Origin: an uncultured Bacteroidales bacterium
GTDB taxonomy: Bacteria > Bacteroidota > Bacteroidia > Bacteroidales > Bacteroidaceae
Reading direction: 5' to 3'
Assembly (NCBI GenBank): GCA_946055775.1
Contig: CAMGHE010000012.1
Coordinates: 1-34,270 of the forward strand
Length of the DNA stretch: 34,270 nt
In this document: in pieces, positions 1 through 8,995 of the stretch
Layout of the letters: every line of letters starts with the position of its first letter
Position numbering within the stretch: the stretch's first letter is position 1
Position numbers and translations under genes: made by a program
Notes under the pieces: generated by a model
What the model was told of the DNA's origin: nothing
Seen by the model: only the letters and a program-made list of their open reading frames with translations
The model's database searches: none

Positions 1-2
1 AC

Positions 3-572
3 GTATGGCTCGACCGCCGCTACACCACGCCCTACAAGTTCTACCAGTTCTGGCTGAACGTGAGCGACGACGAGGCCGAGCGCTATATCAAGATCTTCAC
101 CTCGCTGAGCAAGGAGGAAATCGACGTTCTCATCGCCGAGCACCGCGCCGACCCGGGCCGCCGCGTCTTGCAGAAGCGTCTTGGCGAGGAGGTGACGTGC
201 ATGGTCCATTCGCGTGCCGACTACGAGATGGCCGTCGAAGCCTCGGGCATCCTCTTCGGCAAGGCCACGAAGGAGAGCCTGCTGCGCCTCGACGAGGCCA
301 CGCTGCTGAGCGTCTTCGACGGCGTGCCGCAGTTTGAGGTGGACCGCAGCGCCGCCATCGGCGCCAAGGCGGCCGACCTCCTGGCCGACACCACCAAGTG
401 CTTCGCCAGCAAGGGCGAGATGCGCAAGCTCGTACAGGGCGGCGGCGTCAGCCTCAACAAGGAGAAACTGCAGGCCCCCGACCGCGTCATCGAAGAGGCC
501 GACCTCATCGGCGGCAAGTACATCATCGTACAGCGCGGCAAGAAAAACTATTTCCTGCTCACCGTCAGATAA
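3..572 (+). CDS. tyrS: Tyrosyl-tRNA synthetase, C-terminal part (5' end outside window)
   Basis: Frame open from window start: [33 protein letters not shown]..., with C-terminal S4-like [11 protein letters not shown]...[17 protein letters not shown] typical of TyrS. Confidence 0.93.
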   Translation, partial: VWLDRRYTTPYKFYQFWLNVSDDEAERYIKIFTSLSKEEIDVLIAEHRADPGRRVLQKRLGEEVTCMVHSRADYEMAVEASGILFGKATKESLLRLDEATLLSVFDGVPQFEVDRSAAIGAKAADLLADTTKCFASKGEMRKLVQGGGVSLNKEKLQAPDRVIEEADLIGGKYIIVQRGKKNYFLLTVR

Positions 573-579
573 CCTACCT

Positions 580-640
580 GCCTGCGGCGGCCGGAGGTGC
601 GCACCCATCCTGCGTGCCACCAGCCGCCGCAGGCGCTTTT
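580..640 (+). terminator. Rho-independent terminator after tyrS
   Basis: 12-bp perfect stem GCCTGCGGCGGC (580-591) / GCCGCCGCAGGC (623-634) followed by GCTTTT. Confidence 0.7.
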
Positions 641-672
641 GCTAACTTTCCAACACACACACTGCCACTTCC

Positions 673-1425
673 ATGAAAATTGCTCTCATAGGCTACGGCA
701 AGATGGGCCATATGATAGAACGTATCGCCCGCCAGCGTGGCCACGACATCGTGTCCATCATCGACATTGACAACCGCGACGACTTCGACAGTGACGCCTT
801 CCGCAGCGCCGATGTCGCCATCGAGTTTACCACCCCCACCGCGGCCTACGACAACTACGTCCGCGCCTTCGCCCAGGGCGTCAAGGTGGTCAGCGGCTCC
901 ACGGGCTGGCAGAAGGACCATCTGGACGACGTCAAGCGCCTCATCGCCGAGGGCAACACCCTGTTCTGGGCATCCAACTTCTCGGTGGGCGTGGCCATCT
1001 TCGCCGCCGTCAGCCGCTATCTGGCGCGCATCATGAACGCCTTCCCGCAGTATGACGCCACCATGGTCGAGACGCACCACATCCACAAACTCGACGCCCC
1101 GAGCGGCACCGCCATCACCCTGGCCGAAGGCATCTGCGCCGAGCTGGACCGCAAGGCCACATGGGCCATGGGCACCCTGACGGCGCCCGACGGCAGCGTC
1201 AGCGGAACCACCGACGTGCCCGCCGACCGCCTGCGCATCGACGCCATACGCCGCGGCGAGGTGCCGGGCATCCACGCCATCACCTACGACAGCCCGGCCG
1301 ACTGCATCACCATCACCCACGATGCCCACTCGCGCGAAGGCTTTGCCCTGGGCGCCGTTCTGGCGGCCGAATATACGCTGACCCACCAGGGCCTTCTCTC
1401 TACCGACGACCTCTTCTCCTTCTAA
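673..1425 (+). CDS. dapB: 4-hydroxy-tetrahydrodipicolinate reductase
   Basis: MKIALIGYGKMGHMIERIARQRGH..., ETHHIHKLDAPSGTA motif, EFTTPTAAYDNY. Confidence 0.95.
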   Translation: MKIALIGYGKMGHMIERIARQRGHDIVSIIDIDNRDDFDSDAFRSADVAIEFTTPTAAYDNYVRAFAQGVKVVSGSTGWQKDHLDDVKRLIAEGNTLFWASNFSVGVAIFAAVSRYLARIMNAFPQYDATMVETHHIHKLDAPSGTAITLAEGICAELDRKATWAMGTLTAPDGSVSGTTDVPADRLRIDAIRRGEVPGIHAITYDSPADCITITHDAHSREGFALGAVLAAEYTLTHQGLLSTDDLFSF

Positions 1426-1438
1426 CGCCACACCCCTC

Positions 1439-2950
1439 ATGTCCGACACCCACACCCCCAACAACGCCCCCGCCAACGGTAACGTCCCCGATTCTGCTCC
1501 CACCACCGACGGCGATGTGCGCCTGACGCCGCGCCGCAAGGGCTGGCTCAAATTTGCCCTCTGGGGCTCGCTCTACCTGCTCTTCCTGCTATGGGTGGGC
1601 TCGTGGATGGGCCTTCTGGTGCTGCCCTTCATCTTCGATGCCTTCGTGACGAAGCGCATACCCTGGACGTGGTGGAAGCAGTCGCCCAACCCCGTCGTTC
1701 GCGCCGTCATGAGTTGGGTGGATGCCATCGTCTTTGCCCTCGTGGCCATCTACTTTATCAACCAGTTCTTCTTCCAGAACTTCGTCATCCCCTCGTCGTC
1801 GTTGGAGAAGACGCTGCTCACGGGCGACTACCTGCTGGTGTCCAAACTCTCCTACGGCCCGCGCATCCCCAACACCCCGCTGGGCATGCCGCTCACGCTC
1901 AACACCATGCCCGTCACGGGCGGCAAGAGTTACTTCGACTGGCCTCACTGGGACTATCGCCGCGTCCGCGGCCTGGGGCAGGTGGAACTCAACGACATCG
2001 TCGTGTTCAACTATCCCTCGGGCGACACCGTGGCGGCCAACTACCAGAATCAGGACTTCTACACCCTCTGCTACGGCATCGGCGCCAGCCTCTCGCAACA
2101 GGCAGGCACCTACCGCGCCCTCACGCCTTCTACCCCAGCCAGCGAGCAGCAGACAGAGTATGCCCGCCGCTATGCCCTGGGCCGCCAGTACATCGCTCTG
2201 AACAAGGATGAGTTCGGCCGCATCATGAGCCGTCCCTGCGACCGCCGCGACACCTATGTCAAGCGCTGCGTGGGCCTGCCCGGACAGCGTCTGCAGATAC
2301 GCCATGACACCATCTACCTCGACGGGCAGCCCAACGTGCAGCCCCGCAACGTGCAGTATCGCTACGACGTGCAGTTCCTCCGCGGCCTGGACGAAGAGAC
2401 AGTGCGCGAACTCGACATCACGCAGGAGGAGATGGACTATGCCGCCAGCGGTCAGGGCTTCCCCATGACCGACGCCGTCAAGCAGGCGCTCACCGAGCGT
2501 GGCATCATCGCTCCTAACCCGCCGCGCTTCCCCCTGGCGCAGGGCGACGACCTCTTCCCCCTCAACATGGCCAAGACATGGACCACGGCCGACTATGGCC
2601 CCGTGTGGATTCCGCGCCGCGGCGCCGTGCTGCGCCTCACACCGGCCAACCTGCCCATCTACGAGCGTTGCATCCGCGTCTATGAGGACAACGACCTGGA
2701 GGTGCGCGACGGCAAGATATACATCAACGGCGAGCAGACCGACACCTACCGCTTCAAGATGGACTACTACTTCATGATGGGCGACAACCGCGACAACTCG
2801 GCCGACAGCCGCTTCTGGGGCTTCGTGCCCGAAGACCACATCGTGGGCAAACCGCTCCTGGTATGGCTGTCGCTCTCGCCAGACTACGGCCTCTTCAGCG
2901 GTAAGATTCGCTGGAGCCGTCTGTTCAAGTATGTAGGCAACATCGACTGA
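1439..2950 (+). CDS. lepB: Signal peptidase I (long Bacteroidetes type)
   Basis: N-terminal TM segments; Ser box NFVIPSSSLEKTLLTGDYLLVSK; Lys box TYVKRCVGLPGQRL; C-terminal YFMMGDNRDNSADSRFWGFVP. Confidence 0.93.
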   Translation: MSDTHTPNNAPANGNVPDSAPTTDGDVRLTPRRKGWLKFALWGSLYLLFLLWVGSWMGLLVLPFIFDAFVTKRIPWTWWKQSPNPVVRAVMSWVDAIVFALVAIYFINQFFFQNFVIPSSSLEKTLLTGDYLLVSKLSYGPRIPNTPLGMPLTLNTMPVTGGKSYFDWPHWDYRRVRGLGQVELNDIVVFNYPSGDTVAANYQNQDFYTLCYGIGASLSQQAGTYRALTPSTPASEQQTEYARRYALGRQYIALNKDEFGRIMSRPCDRRDTYVKRCVGLPGQRLQIRHDTIYLDGQPNVQPRNVQYRYDVQFLRGLDEETVRELDITQEEMDYAASGQGFPMTDAVKQALTERGIIAPNPPRFPLAQGDDLFPLNMAKTWTTADYGPVWIPRRGAVLRLTPANLPIYERCIRVYEDNDLEVRDGKIYINGEQTDTYRFKMDYYFMMGDNRDNSADSRFWGFVPEDHIVGKPLLVWLSLSPDYGLFSGKIRWSRLFKYVGNID

Positions 2951-2994
2951 CGCTCCGGGGCTCCTTCCAGTCTGTCTCCCCCACCCCACCGACT

Positions 2995-3522
2995 ATGCGC
3001 CTCTTCCGCCGCCGCGCGGGCCGGCACGTCGCCCCGCCCTGGCTGCGCAGCGCCCGCCGCGCTCTGCGCAGCATCCTCTGGCCCGCCGCCATCGCCGTGG
3101 GCCTGATGTGGACGTTGCGCACCTTCGTCGTCGGCCACTATGCCGTCAGCACCTACGGCGACGGGCTGGAGACGGGCGACCGCGTGCTCGTCGATCGCCG
3201 CGCCTACGGCTGGCAGACGGCGGCCACCAGTTGGGTGGGCTACCACTGTCTGGGCGAGAGCATGCCGGACATGAACGACCTCATCGTCTATACCGACACC
3301 CTGGGACGCCCGCAGACGGGACGCGTCAACGCCCTGCCGGGCGACACCATCTACCTGCCGCACTACGGCATCGTGCCGCCCCGTGTGCTGCGCGCCGGCG
3401 AGACCCTCGTGGCGCGCGAGCAGGTGGTGGGCCGCGTATGGGCCGTCACCTTCTCCGTCATCCCCGACGCGCCGTTCTACCGCTGCCTCGACCCCCAGCG
3501 CTTCTTCGTCCGCATACGCTGA
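2995..3522 (+). CDS. S26 signal peptidase-like paralog, catalytic residues apparently lost
   Basis: TM near N-terminus; YAVSTYGDGLETGDRVLVDRRAYG and GRVNALPGDTIYLP align to SPase I boxes; directly downstream of lepB. Confidence 0.75.
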   Translation: MRLFRRRAGRHVAPPWLRSARRALRSILWPAAIAVGLMWTLRTFVVGHYAVSTYGDGLETGDRVLVDRRAYGWQTAATSWVGYHCLGESMPDMNDLIVYTDTLGRPQTGRVNALPGDTIYLPHYGIVPPRVLRAGETLVAREQVVGRVWAVTFSVIPDAPFYRCLDPQRFFVRIR

Positions 3523-3562
3523 AGGGGCCCTGTCCTTTTCCTCTTCCCTCCTCTTATCCTCC

Positions 3563-4198
3563 GTGCATCCCGTCATACTCTCCTCGGCCTTCCTGCCTCC
3601 CATACAGTACTTCGCCCGCCTCTACGCCGCGCCGACCATCTATATGGAGCGGCACGACCACTATGTGAAGCAGACCTACCGCAACCGCTGCCACATCGCC
3701 GGTCCCGACGGCATGCTGACGCTCACCATCCCCATCGTCCACGACGGCACAGGACGCCAGCCCACGGGCCGGGTGCGCCTGAGCGACCATGGCGACTGGC
3801 GGCGCCTGCACTGGCAGGCCCTGACCAGCGCCTACGACAACAGTCCGTTTTTTGAGGAATACGCGGCCGATTTGCGCCCCATCTACGACGCGGGATACGA
3901 GTATCTCACCGACTTCAACGACGCGCTCTGCGGGCAGATATGCCGCCTTCTCGGCCTTGCACCGACCATCGTGCCCACTACGGCCTATGCTGACGCCGCA
4001 GCCTTGGGAGCCGACGACCTGCGCGAGGCCATACGTCCCAAGCGCCCGTGGCAGGACGACGCGGCCTTCCGCGCCGTGCCCTACTATCAGGTCTTCGCCG
4101 CCCGCACAGGCTTCCTGCCCAACCTGAGCATCATCGACCTGCTGTTCAATATGGGTCCCGAAGCCCGCCTCGTCCTTCGCGACAGCATAATTGAATAG
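3563..4198 (+). CDS. WbqC-like family protein
   Basis: VHPVILSSAFLPPIQYFARLYAAPTIYMERHDHYVKQTYRNRCHIAGPDGMLTLTIPI...; GTG start at 3563 preferred over the ORF-track ATG at 3383, which overlaps the upstream gene. Confidence 0.8.
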   Translation: MHPVILSSAFLPPIQYFARLYAAPTIYMERHDHYVKQTYRNRCHIAGPDGMLTLTIPIVHDGTGRQPTGRVRLSDHGDWRRLHWQALTSAYDNSPFFEEYAADLRPIYDAGYEYLTDFNDALCGQICRLLGLAPTIVPTTAYADAAALGADDLREAIRPKRPWQDDAAFRAVPYYQVFAARTGFLPNLSIIDLLFNMGPEARLVLRDSIIE

Positions 4199-4365
4199 AA
4201 GAAACAGCCGCTTCTATTCGCGCCGCGGCAAGATAGCAATGTGCATGTTCGCTGACGTAGTATTCCTATACTGAGCCACCACAGACTTCTGCTTTGATCA
4301 TTTCTTCATACGTGGCACGTCACTACATTTCGCCCACGAGGGAGCGTGAGGCTGCTCTCCTCGCA

Positions 4366-4416
4366 GCCGCCGGCGCCCTGTGCAGCCCTTCGGGTCACGC
4401 ACAGGGCGCCGGCGGC
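4366..4416. repeat. Perfect 18-bp inverted repeat (hairpin) between convergent genes
   Basis: GCCGCCGGCGCCCTGTGC (4366-4383) / GCACAGGGCGCCGGCGGC (4399-4416) with inner CCCTTCGGG mini-hairpin in the loop. Confidence 0.85.
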
Positions 4417-4426
4417 ATATTGGCCG

Positions 4427-4457
4427 AAAAAAGGCCATTCCGGGGAAGGGAACGGCC
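4427..4457 (-). terminator. Rho-independent terminator for the minus-strand helicase/porin operon
   Basis: Minus strand GGCCGTTCC-CTTCCCC-GGAATGGCC followed by TTTTTT (one G-U pair). Confidence 0.8.
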
Positions 4458-4491
4458 TGTGTGGAGAAGAGGGCGCCAGAGAGGAGTCGGA

Positions 4492-5187
4492 TCAGAACGT
4501 GTAGGTGAACATGGCCGAAAGGGTGGCGGCAGCCTTACGCCCGGTGGCTACGGGGACGAAGCCCAGGTCGGCCTCAGCGGCGACGGTGATGCGCGAAGGT
4601 AGGCGGTAGCCAGCCGTGAGTTGCATGCCGGCATCAAAGCGACGGACGCCATCGTGGCCGAAAGTATTGTGCTCGGCATAGACCTTCTTGCTGCCGTGGC
4701 GGCTGGCGTCGCCCTTGATTTTGGTCTTTCCGGCGATGCCGAGGGCGGCATAGGGACCGCCGCCGAGCAGGATGTAGCGGCCGGGGCCGAGGCGGTGGTA
4801 GTAGCAGAGGAGGACGGGCAGCTGGAGGTAGCAGGCGGCGGCGGAGCGGCTCATGACGCCGTAGCGGGGGGTGCCGTCGTCGTTGTAGAGGGGACGGTCG
4901 TCGTCGTCGGTGAGGTGGACGGCCCGATCGGGGTCTTTCCAGCCCTTGCCGGAAAAGGTCAGGGCGGGGGCGATGCTCCAGCGCTGGCCCAGTTCGTATT
5001 CGTAGCCAACGCCAAACTTATAGGCGCCGACGGCGCGGGCGCCGCTGTAGAGGGTGGACAGGCCGCCGCCGGCCTTGACCTGGAGGTACTGGGCCCGGGC
5101 GGTCTCTGTGGTGAGGACGGCAGTCAGAGCGGCCACGCAGAGGACTGCGCAGCGGCACAGGGTGGTGAGGAGAACCGGTTTTTTCAT
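4492..5187 (-). CDS. Outer-membrane beta-barrel (porin family) protein
   Basis: Signal peptide MKKPVLLTTLCRCAVLCVAALTAVLTTETARAQ; QVKAGGGLSTLYSG...KFGVGYEYELGQRWSIAPALTFSGKG; terminal aromatic SAMFTYTF. Start placed at 5187, not the ORF-track 5457. Confidence 0.85.
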   Translation of the reverse strand: MKKPVLLTTLCRCAVLCVAALTAVLTTETARAQYLQVKAGGGLSTLYSGARAVGAYKFGVGYEYELGQRWSIAPALTFSGKGWKDPDRAVHLTDDDDRPLYNDDGTPRYGVMSRSAAACYLQLPVLLCYYHRLGPGRYILLGGGPYAALGIAGKTKIKGDASRHGSKKVYAEHNTFGHDGVRRFDAGMQLTAGYRLPSRITVAAEADLGFVPVATGRKAAATLSAMFTYTF

Positions 5188-5236
5188 CTTGGTATGGGGG
5201 TTCGTGGTCAGTGCGCTTGGGGGGAAGGTGTGGGCG

Positions 5237-7090
5237 TCAGTGCTTGAAGAACTGTCGCCAGTCGGTGCTGTCGGCGTCGTTCTGAGCGTCGTTGTCGTCG
5301 CCACCACCTCGGCGGCCGCGTTCCCGCCCCTGACGGTCGTCACGGGCGGGACGTCCACGGCGGTCATTGCGGTCATTACGGCGTGCGCCGCGGGCCACGC
5401 GGGGGTCGGGGGCATCGCGCTCGGCGTCGTTGACGATGACGTCGCGGTCGCCGACACGGGCGCGGGCCATCTTGCGGATGACGAGGGCGGCGTCCTGCTC
5501 GGGCACCTCGAAGAAGGAGCAGTTGGTGGTGAGGTCGATGCGGCCTATCTCCACCTGTCCCTTGACGTAGCGGTTGACGAGGTTGATGATCTCGCGGGCG
5601 TAGAAGTTGTCGCGCTTGCCCATGTTGATGAACAGGCGGCGGTAGCCCTCCTCGGCCTTTCGGGGCCCTGCGTTGCGCTCGCGACGCTGGCGACGGCTGC
5701 CGCTGTCGTCGCGGCCTTCGCCGCCCTCGTGGCGCTTGTGCTTGTCGCCGCGCTCGCTGACGGTGGGCTGGACAATCTCGGGAGCGTCGGCATAGTAGGA
5801 CAGGAAGCGGCCGAACTCGCGGCTGACGACGCGCTTGAGCAGGTCTTCCTTCGACAGCCACTCGAGTTTGCGATAGATTTCGGGCAGGAAGGGGGCAATC
5901 TGGTTGTCGTCCACCTCGATGCGCTCCAGTTCGTCCATGACGCGGTAGAGCTGCTTGGTGCATATCTCACGGGGCTCGGGCAGTGTGCCGGCTTCGAACT
6001 GCTTGCCGATGACCTTCTCGATGATGCGGACCTTGCCCTTCTCCTTGACGTGGATGATGGCGATGCTTGTGCCGCGCTTGCCGGCGCGTCCGGTACGTCC
6101 GGAGCGGTGGGTATAGTTCTCTACGTCGTCGGGCAGGCCGTAGTTGATGACGTGGGTGAGGTCTTCGACGTCGAGGCCGCGGGCGGCCACGTCGGTGGCC
6201 ACGAGGAGCTGCGTGCGGTGCTGGCGGAACTTCTGCATGGTGAGGTCGCGCTGGGCCTGCGAGAGGTCGCCGTGGAGCGACTCGGCGTTGTAGCCGTCGC
6301 GGATGAGGGCGTCGGCCACCTCCTGCGTCTCCATGCGCGTGCGGCAGAAGATGATGGCGTAGATTTTGGGGAAGTAATCGACGACGCGCTTGAGAGCCAG
6401 GTATTTGTCGCGCGCCTGGACCAGATAGTAGATATGGTTGACATTCTCGGCGCCCTCGTTGCGTGAGCCGACGACAATCTCCTTGTAGTCGCGCAGGTAG
6501 GTCTTGGCGATGCGCTCTATCTCGCGCCCCATGGTGGCGGAGAAGAGCAGGGTGTTGCGGTTTTCGGGCACGCCGGCCAGAATCTCGTCGATGCTCTCGG
6601 TGAAGCCCATGTTGAGCATCTCGTCGGCCTCGTCGAGGACGACATTCTCTACCGTATCGAGGCAGGCCACGCCGCGGTGCATGAGGTCGATGAGGCGTCC
6701 GGGCGTGGCGACGATGACCTGTGCGCCGCGCTTGAGGGCCCTGATTTGGCTCTCTATGCTCGAGCCGCCATAGACGGCCAGGACGTGCAGGCCGTCTATG
6801 TAGCGGGAATAGTCTTTCAGGTCGTCGGCAATCTGGAGGCAGAGCTCGCGCGTCGGACTGAGGATGACGGCTTGCGTGGTGCGGTCGTCGGGGTTGACTT
6901 TCTGCAGTAGGGGCAGACCGAAGGCGGCCGTCTTGCCCGTGCCGGTCTGAGCCAGGGCGATGACGTCGTTGCCCTCGCCGAGCAGATAGGGGATGACTTG
7001 CTCCTGTACGGGCATCGGGCTCTCGTAGCCCATTTCGGCAATGGCGCGGCGGATGGGCTCGCACACGCCCAGTTCTTCAAAACTTTTCAA
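5237..7090 (-). CDS. DEAD/DEAH-box RNA helicase with C-terminal RNA-binding (DbpA-like) domain and basic tail
   Basis: ALAQTGTGKTAAF, PTRELCLQ, DEADEMLNMGF, SATM, RGLDV, HRSGRTGRAG; Arg/Gly/Asp-rich tail. Confidence 0.93.
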   Translation of the reverse strand: MKSFEELGVCEPIRRAIAEMGYESPMPVQEQVIPYLLGEGNDVIALAQTGTGKTAAFGLPLLQKVNPDDRTTQAVILSPTRELCLQIADDLKDYSRYIDGLHVLAVYGGSSIESQIRALKRGAQVIVATPGRLIDLMHRGVACLDTVENVVLDEADEMLNMGFTESIDEILAGVPENRNTLLFSATMGREIERIAKTYLRDYKEIVVGSRNEGAENVNHIYYLVQARDKYLALKRVVDYFPKIYAIIFCRTRMETQEVADALIRDGYNAESLHGDLSQAQRDLTMQKFRQHRTQLLVATDVAARGLDVEDLTHVINYGLPDDVENYTHRSGRTGRAGKRGTSIAIIHVKEKGKVRIIEKVIGKQFEAGTLPEPREICTKQLYRVMDELERIEVDDNQIAPFLPEIYRKLEWLSKEDLLKRVVSREFGRFLSYYADAPEIVQPTVSERGDKHKRHEGGEGRDDSGSRRQRRERNAGPRKAEEGYRRLFINMGKRDNFYAREIINLVNRYVKGQVEIGRIDLTTNCSFFEVPEQDAALVIRKMARARVGDRDVIVNDAERDAPDPRVARGARRNDRNDRRGRPARDDRQGRERGRRGGGDDNDAQNDADSTDWRQFFKH

Positions 7091-7131
7091 TGGGAAATAA
7101 CGGGGGAAAGATACAATAATATACTTGTGGG

Positions 7132-7139
7132 CAAAGGTA
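7132..7139 (-). promoter_or_regulatory. Bacteroidetes -7 box (TACCTTTG) upstream of the DEAD-box helicase
   Basis: Plus-strand CAAAGGTA = minus TACCTTTG, ~45 nt from the start codon. Confidence 0.6.
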
Positions 7140-7196
7140 CGCGAAAAAATCCAATAATCAAGACTATGGCGGCTTCACAGGCCGAAGAAAAATGCT

Positions 7197-7204
7197 TACC
7201 TTTG
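7197..7204 (+). promoter_or_regulatory. Bacteroidetes -7 box (TACCTTTG) upstream of DUF2851 gene
   Basis: TACCTTTG ~50 nt before ATG at 7253; divergent with the helicase promoter. Confidence 0.6.
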
Positions 7205-7252
7205 TTGGTTTCACAGCGCGCATGGCAAAATGCGCCCCAAACCTCATAGCGC

Positions 7253-8542
7253 ATGGAAATACTGCTCCATTATGTGTGGCAGCACAGGCTGTTTCCCGCC
7301 ACCATCCTCGAGGGCCTGCACGGCGAGCAAATCGAGGTCATCGACACGGGCCTGCACAACACCGACGCTGGGCCCGACTTCTTCAACGCCAAGGTGAAGA
7401 TTGACGGCCTGCTGTGGGTGGGCAACGTGGAGATTCACACCCTTGCCTCCGACTGGTTCCGGCACGGCCACGACAGCGACCGGGCCTACGACAACACCAT
7501 CCTGCACGTCTGCCAGACGGCCGACACGGAGGTGGTGACGCACAGCGGACGGCGGCCCACACAACTCACGCTGGCGGTGCCGCAGCGCGTGGCGGACAAC
7601 TACGACGAACTGCTGACGGAGAGCACCTACCCGCCGTGCTACCGTGTCATCCCCGACATCGCTCCGCTGGCGGCGCACGCCTGGCTCAACCGTCTGACGG
7701 CCGACCGTCTGGAGGAGAAGACGGCACGCATCGCCGCTTGGCTGGAACGCACGGCGGACGACTGGGAGCGGGTGGCGTTCATCACGCTGGCGCGAAACTT
7801 TGGCTTCGGCATCAACAGCGATGCCTTCGAGCAATGGGGCGCCACGCTGCCGCTGCACGCGGCGGCGAAACACCGCGACGACCTGTTTCAAGTGGAGGCG
7901 CTCTTCATGGGCCACGCGGGGCTGCTGGACGACGAGGCGGTGGCGCCGGAACGCCGCGACGACTACTTCCTGCGTCTGCAGGGCGAATGGCGCTACCTGG
8001 CGCACAAATTCTCGCTCACGCCCATCGACCACCGCCTGTGGCGCTTCCTCAGGCTCCGGCCGCAAAACTTCCCCCATGTGCGCCTGTCGCAGATGGCGGA
8101 GCTCTACCACGCACGCCGGACGGACTTCTCGGCGCTGCTGGCGGCGGCGGACATGGCGGCGCTGCGCTCGCTGCTGACGGCACACGCCACGCCCTACTGG
8201 CAGACGCACTACTCCTTCGGCCACGACAGCACACGCGCGGAGAAAACGCTACGCACGGCATCTGTCAACCTGCTGCTCATCAACACGGTGGCGCCGCTGC
8301 TCTTCGCCTACGGCCGGCAGCACGGCGACGACGGCCGCATGGAGGCGGCGGTGGCGCTGCTCGAAGGGCTGCCGCCGGAGCAGAACCACATCACGCGCCA
8401 ATGGGCCAAGGCGGGGCTGACGGCGGCACACGCGGCCGACTCGCAGGGGCTCATCCACCTGCGCCGACAATACTGCGACCGCAAGGACTGCCTGCGATGC
8501 CGCTTCGGCAAGGAGTATCTGCGCAGAAAGCCCACGGCTTAG
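7253..8542 (+). CDS. DUF2851 family protein
   Basis: MEILLHYVWQHRLFPATILEGLHGEQIEVIDTGLHNTDAGPDFFNAKVKIDGLLWVGNVEIH...; Cys cluster CDRKDCLRCRFG near C-terminus. Confidence 0.85.
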   Translation: MEILLHYVWQHRLFPATILEGLHGEQIEVIDTGLHNTDAGPDFFNAKVKIDGLLWVGNVEIHTLASDWFRHGHDSDRAYDNTILHVCQTADTEVVTHSGRRPTQLTLAVPQRVADNYDELLTESTYPPCYRVIPDIAPLAAHAWLNRLTADRLEEKTARIAAWLERTADDWERVAFITLARNFGFGINSDAFEQWGATLPLHAAAKHRDDLFQVEALFMGHAGLLDDEAVAPERRDDYFLRLQGEWRYLAHKFSLTPIDHRLWRFLRLRPQNFPHVRLSQMAELYHARRTDFSALLAAADMAALRSLLTAHATPYWQTHYSFGHDSTRAEKTLRTASVNLLLINTVAPLLFAYGRQHGDDGRMEAAVALLEGLPPEQNHITRQWAKAGLTAAHAADSQGLIHLRRQYCDRKDCLRCRFGKEYLRRKPTA

Positions 8543-8587
8543 GCTGCGCCAAACTTTTCAAAGAAACAAGCCTCATAATCCTTTCTC

Positions 8588-8995
8588 ATGACTTACCATT
8601 TTGAACTGCGCATGAAGGTGCGCGACTACGAATGCGACCTGCAGGGCATCGTCAACAATGCCAACTACCAACACTACACCGAGCACACGCGCCACGAGTT
8701 TCTGCTGAGCGAAGGGGTGAGCTTTGCCGACCTCCACGCCCGGGGCATCGACGCCGTCGTGGCGCGCATGACGATGGCGTTTAAGACGCCGCTGCGCTCG
8801 GGCGACGAGTTTGTCTCGCGACTGGCCTTGCGCAAGGACGGCCTGAAGTACATCTTCCAGCAAGACATCTTCCGCGCAGCAGACGAACGCCCGGTGCTGC
8901 GCTCCACGGTGGAGGCGGTATGCCTGGTGAACGGCCGGCTTGGTACGTGTGACGAACTGGACGCAACGTTCAACAAATATATCGCCGCAGAATGA
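8588..8995 (+). CDS. Acyl-CoA thioesterase (4HBT/hotdog fold)
   Basis: KVRDYECDLQGIVNNANYQHYTEHTRHEFL hotdog motif, 135 aa. Confidence 0.87.
   Translation: MTYHFELRMKVRDYECDLQGIVNNANYQHYTEHTRHEFLLSEGVSFADLHARGIDAVVARMTMAFKTPLRSGDEFVSRLALRKDGLKYIFQQDIFRAADERPVLRSTVEAVCLVNGRLGTCDELDATFNKYIAAE

Noticed and set aside
574-3603. Long antisense ORFs over dapB/lepB (574..1551 -, 1589..2989 -, 2884..3603 -)
   Set aside because: Shadow ORFs of high-GC coding sequence; low-complexity Val/Gly/Asp-rich translations and opposite strand to clear housekeeping genes.
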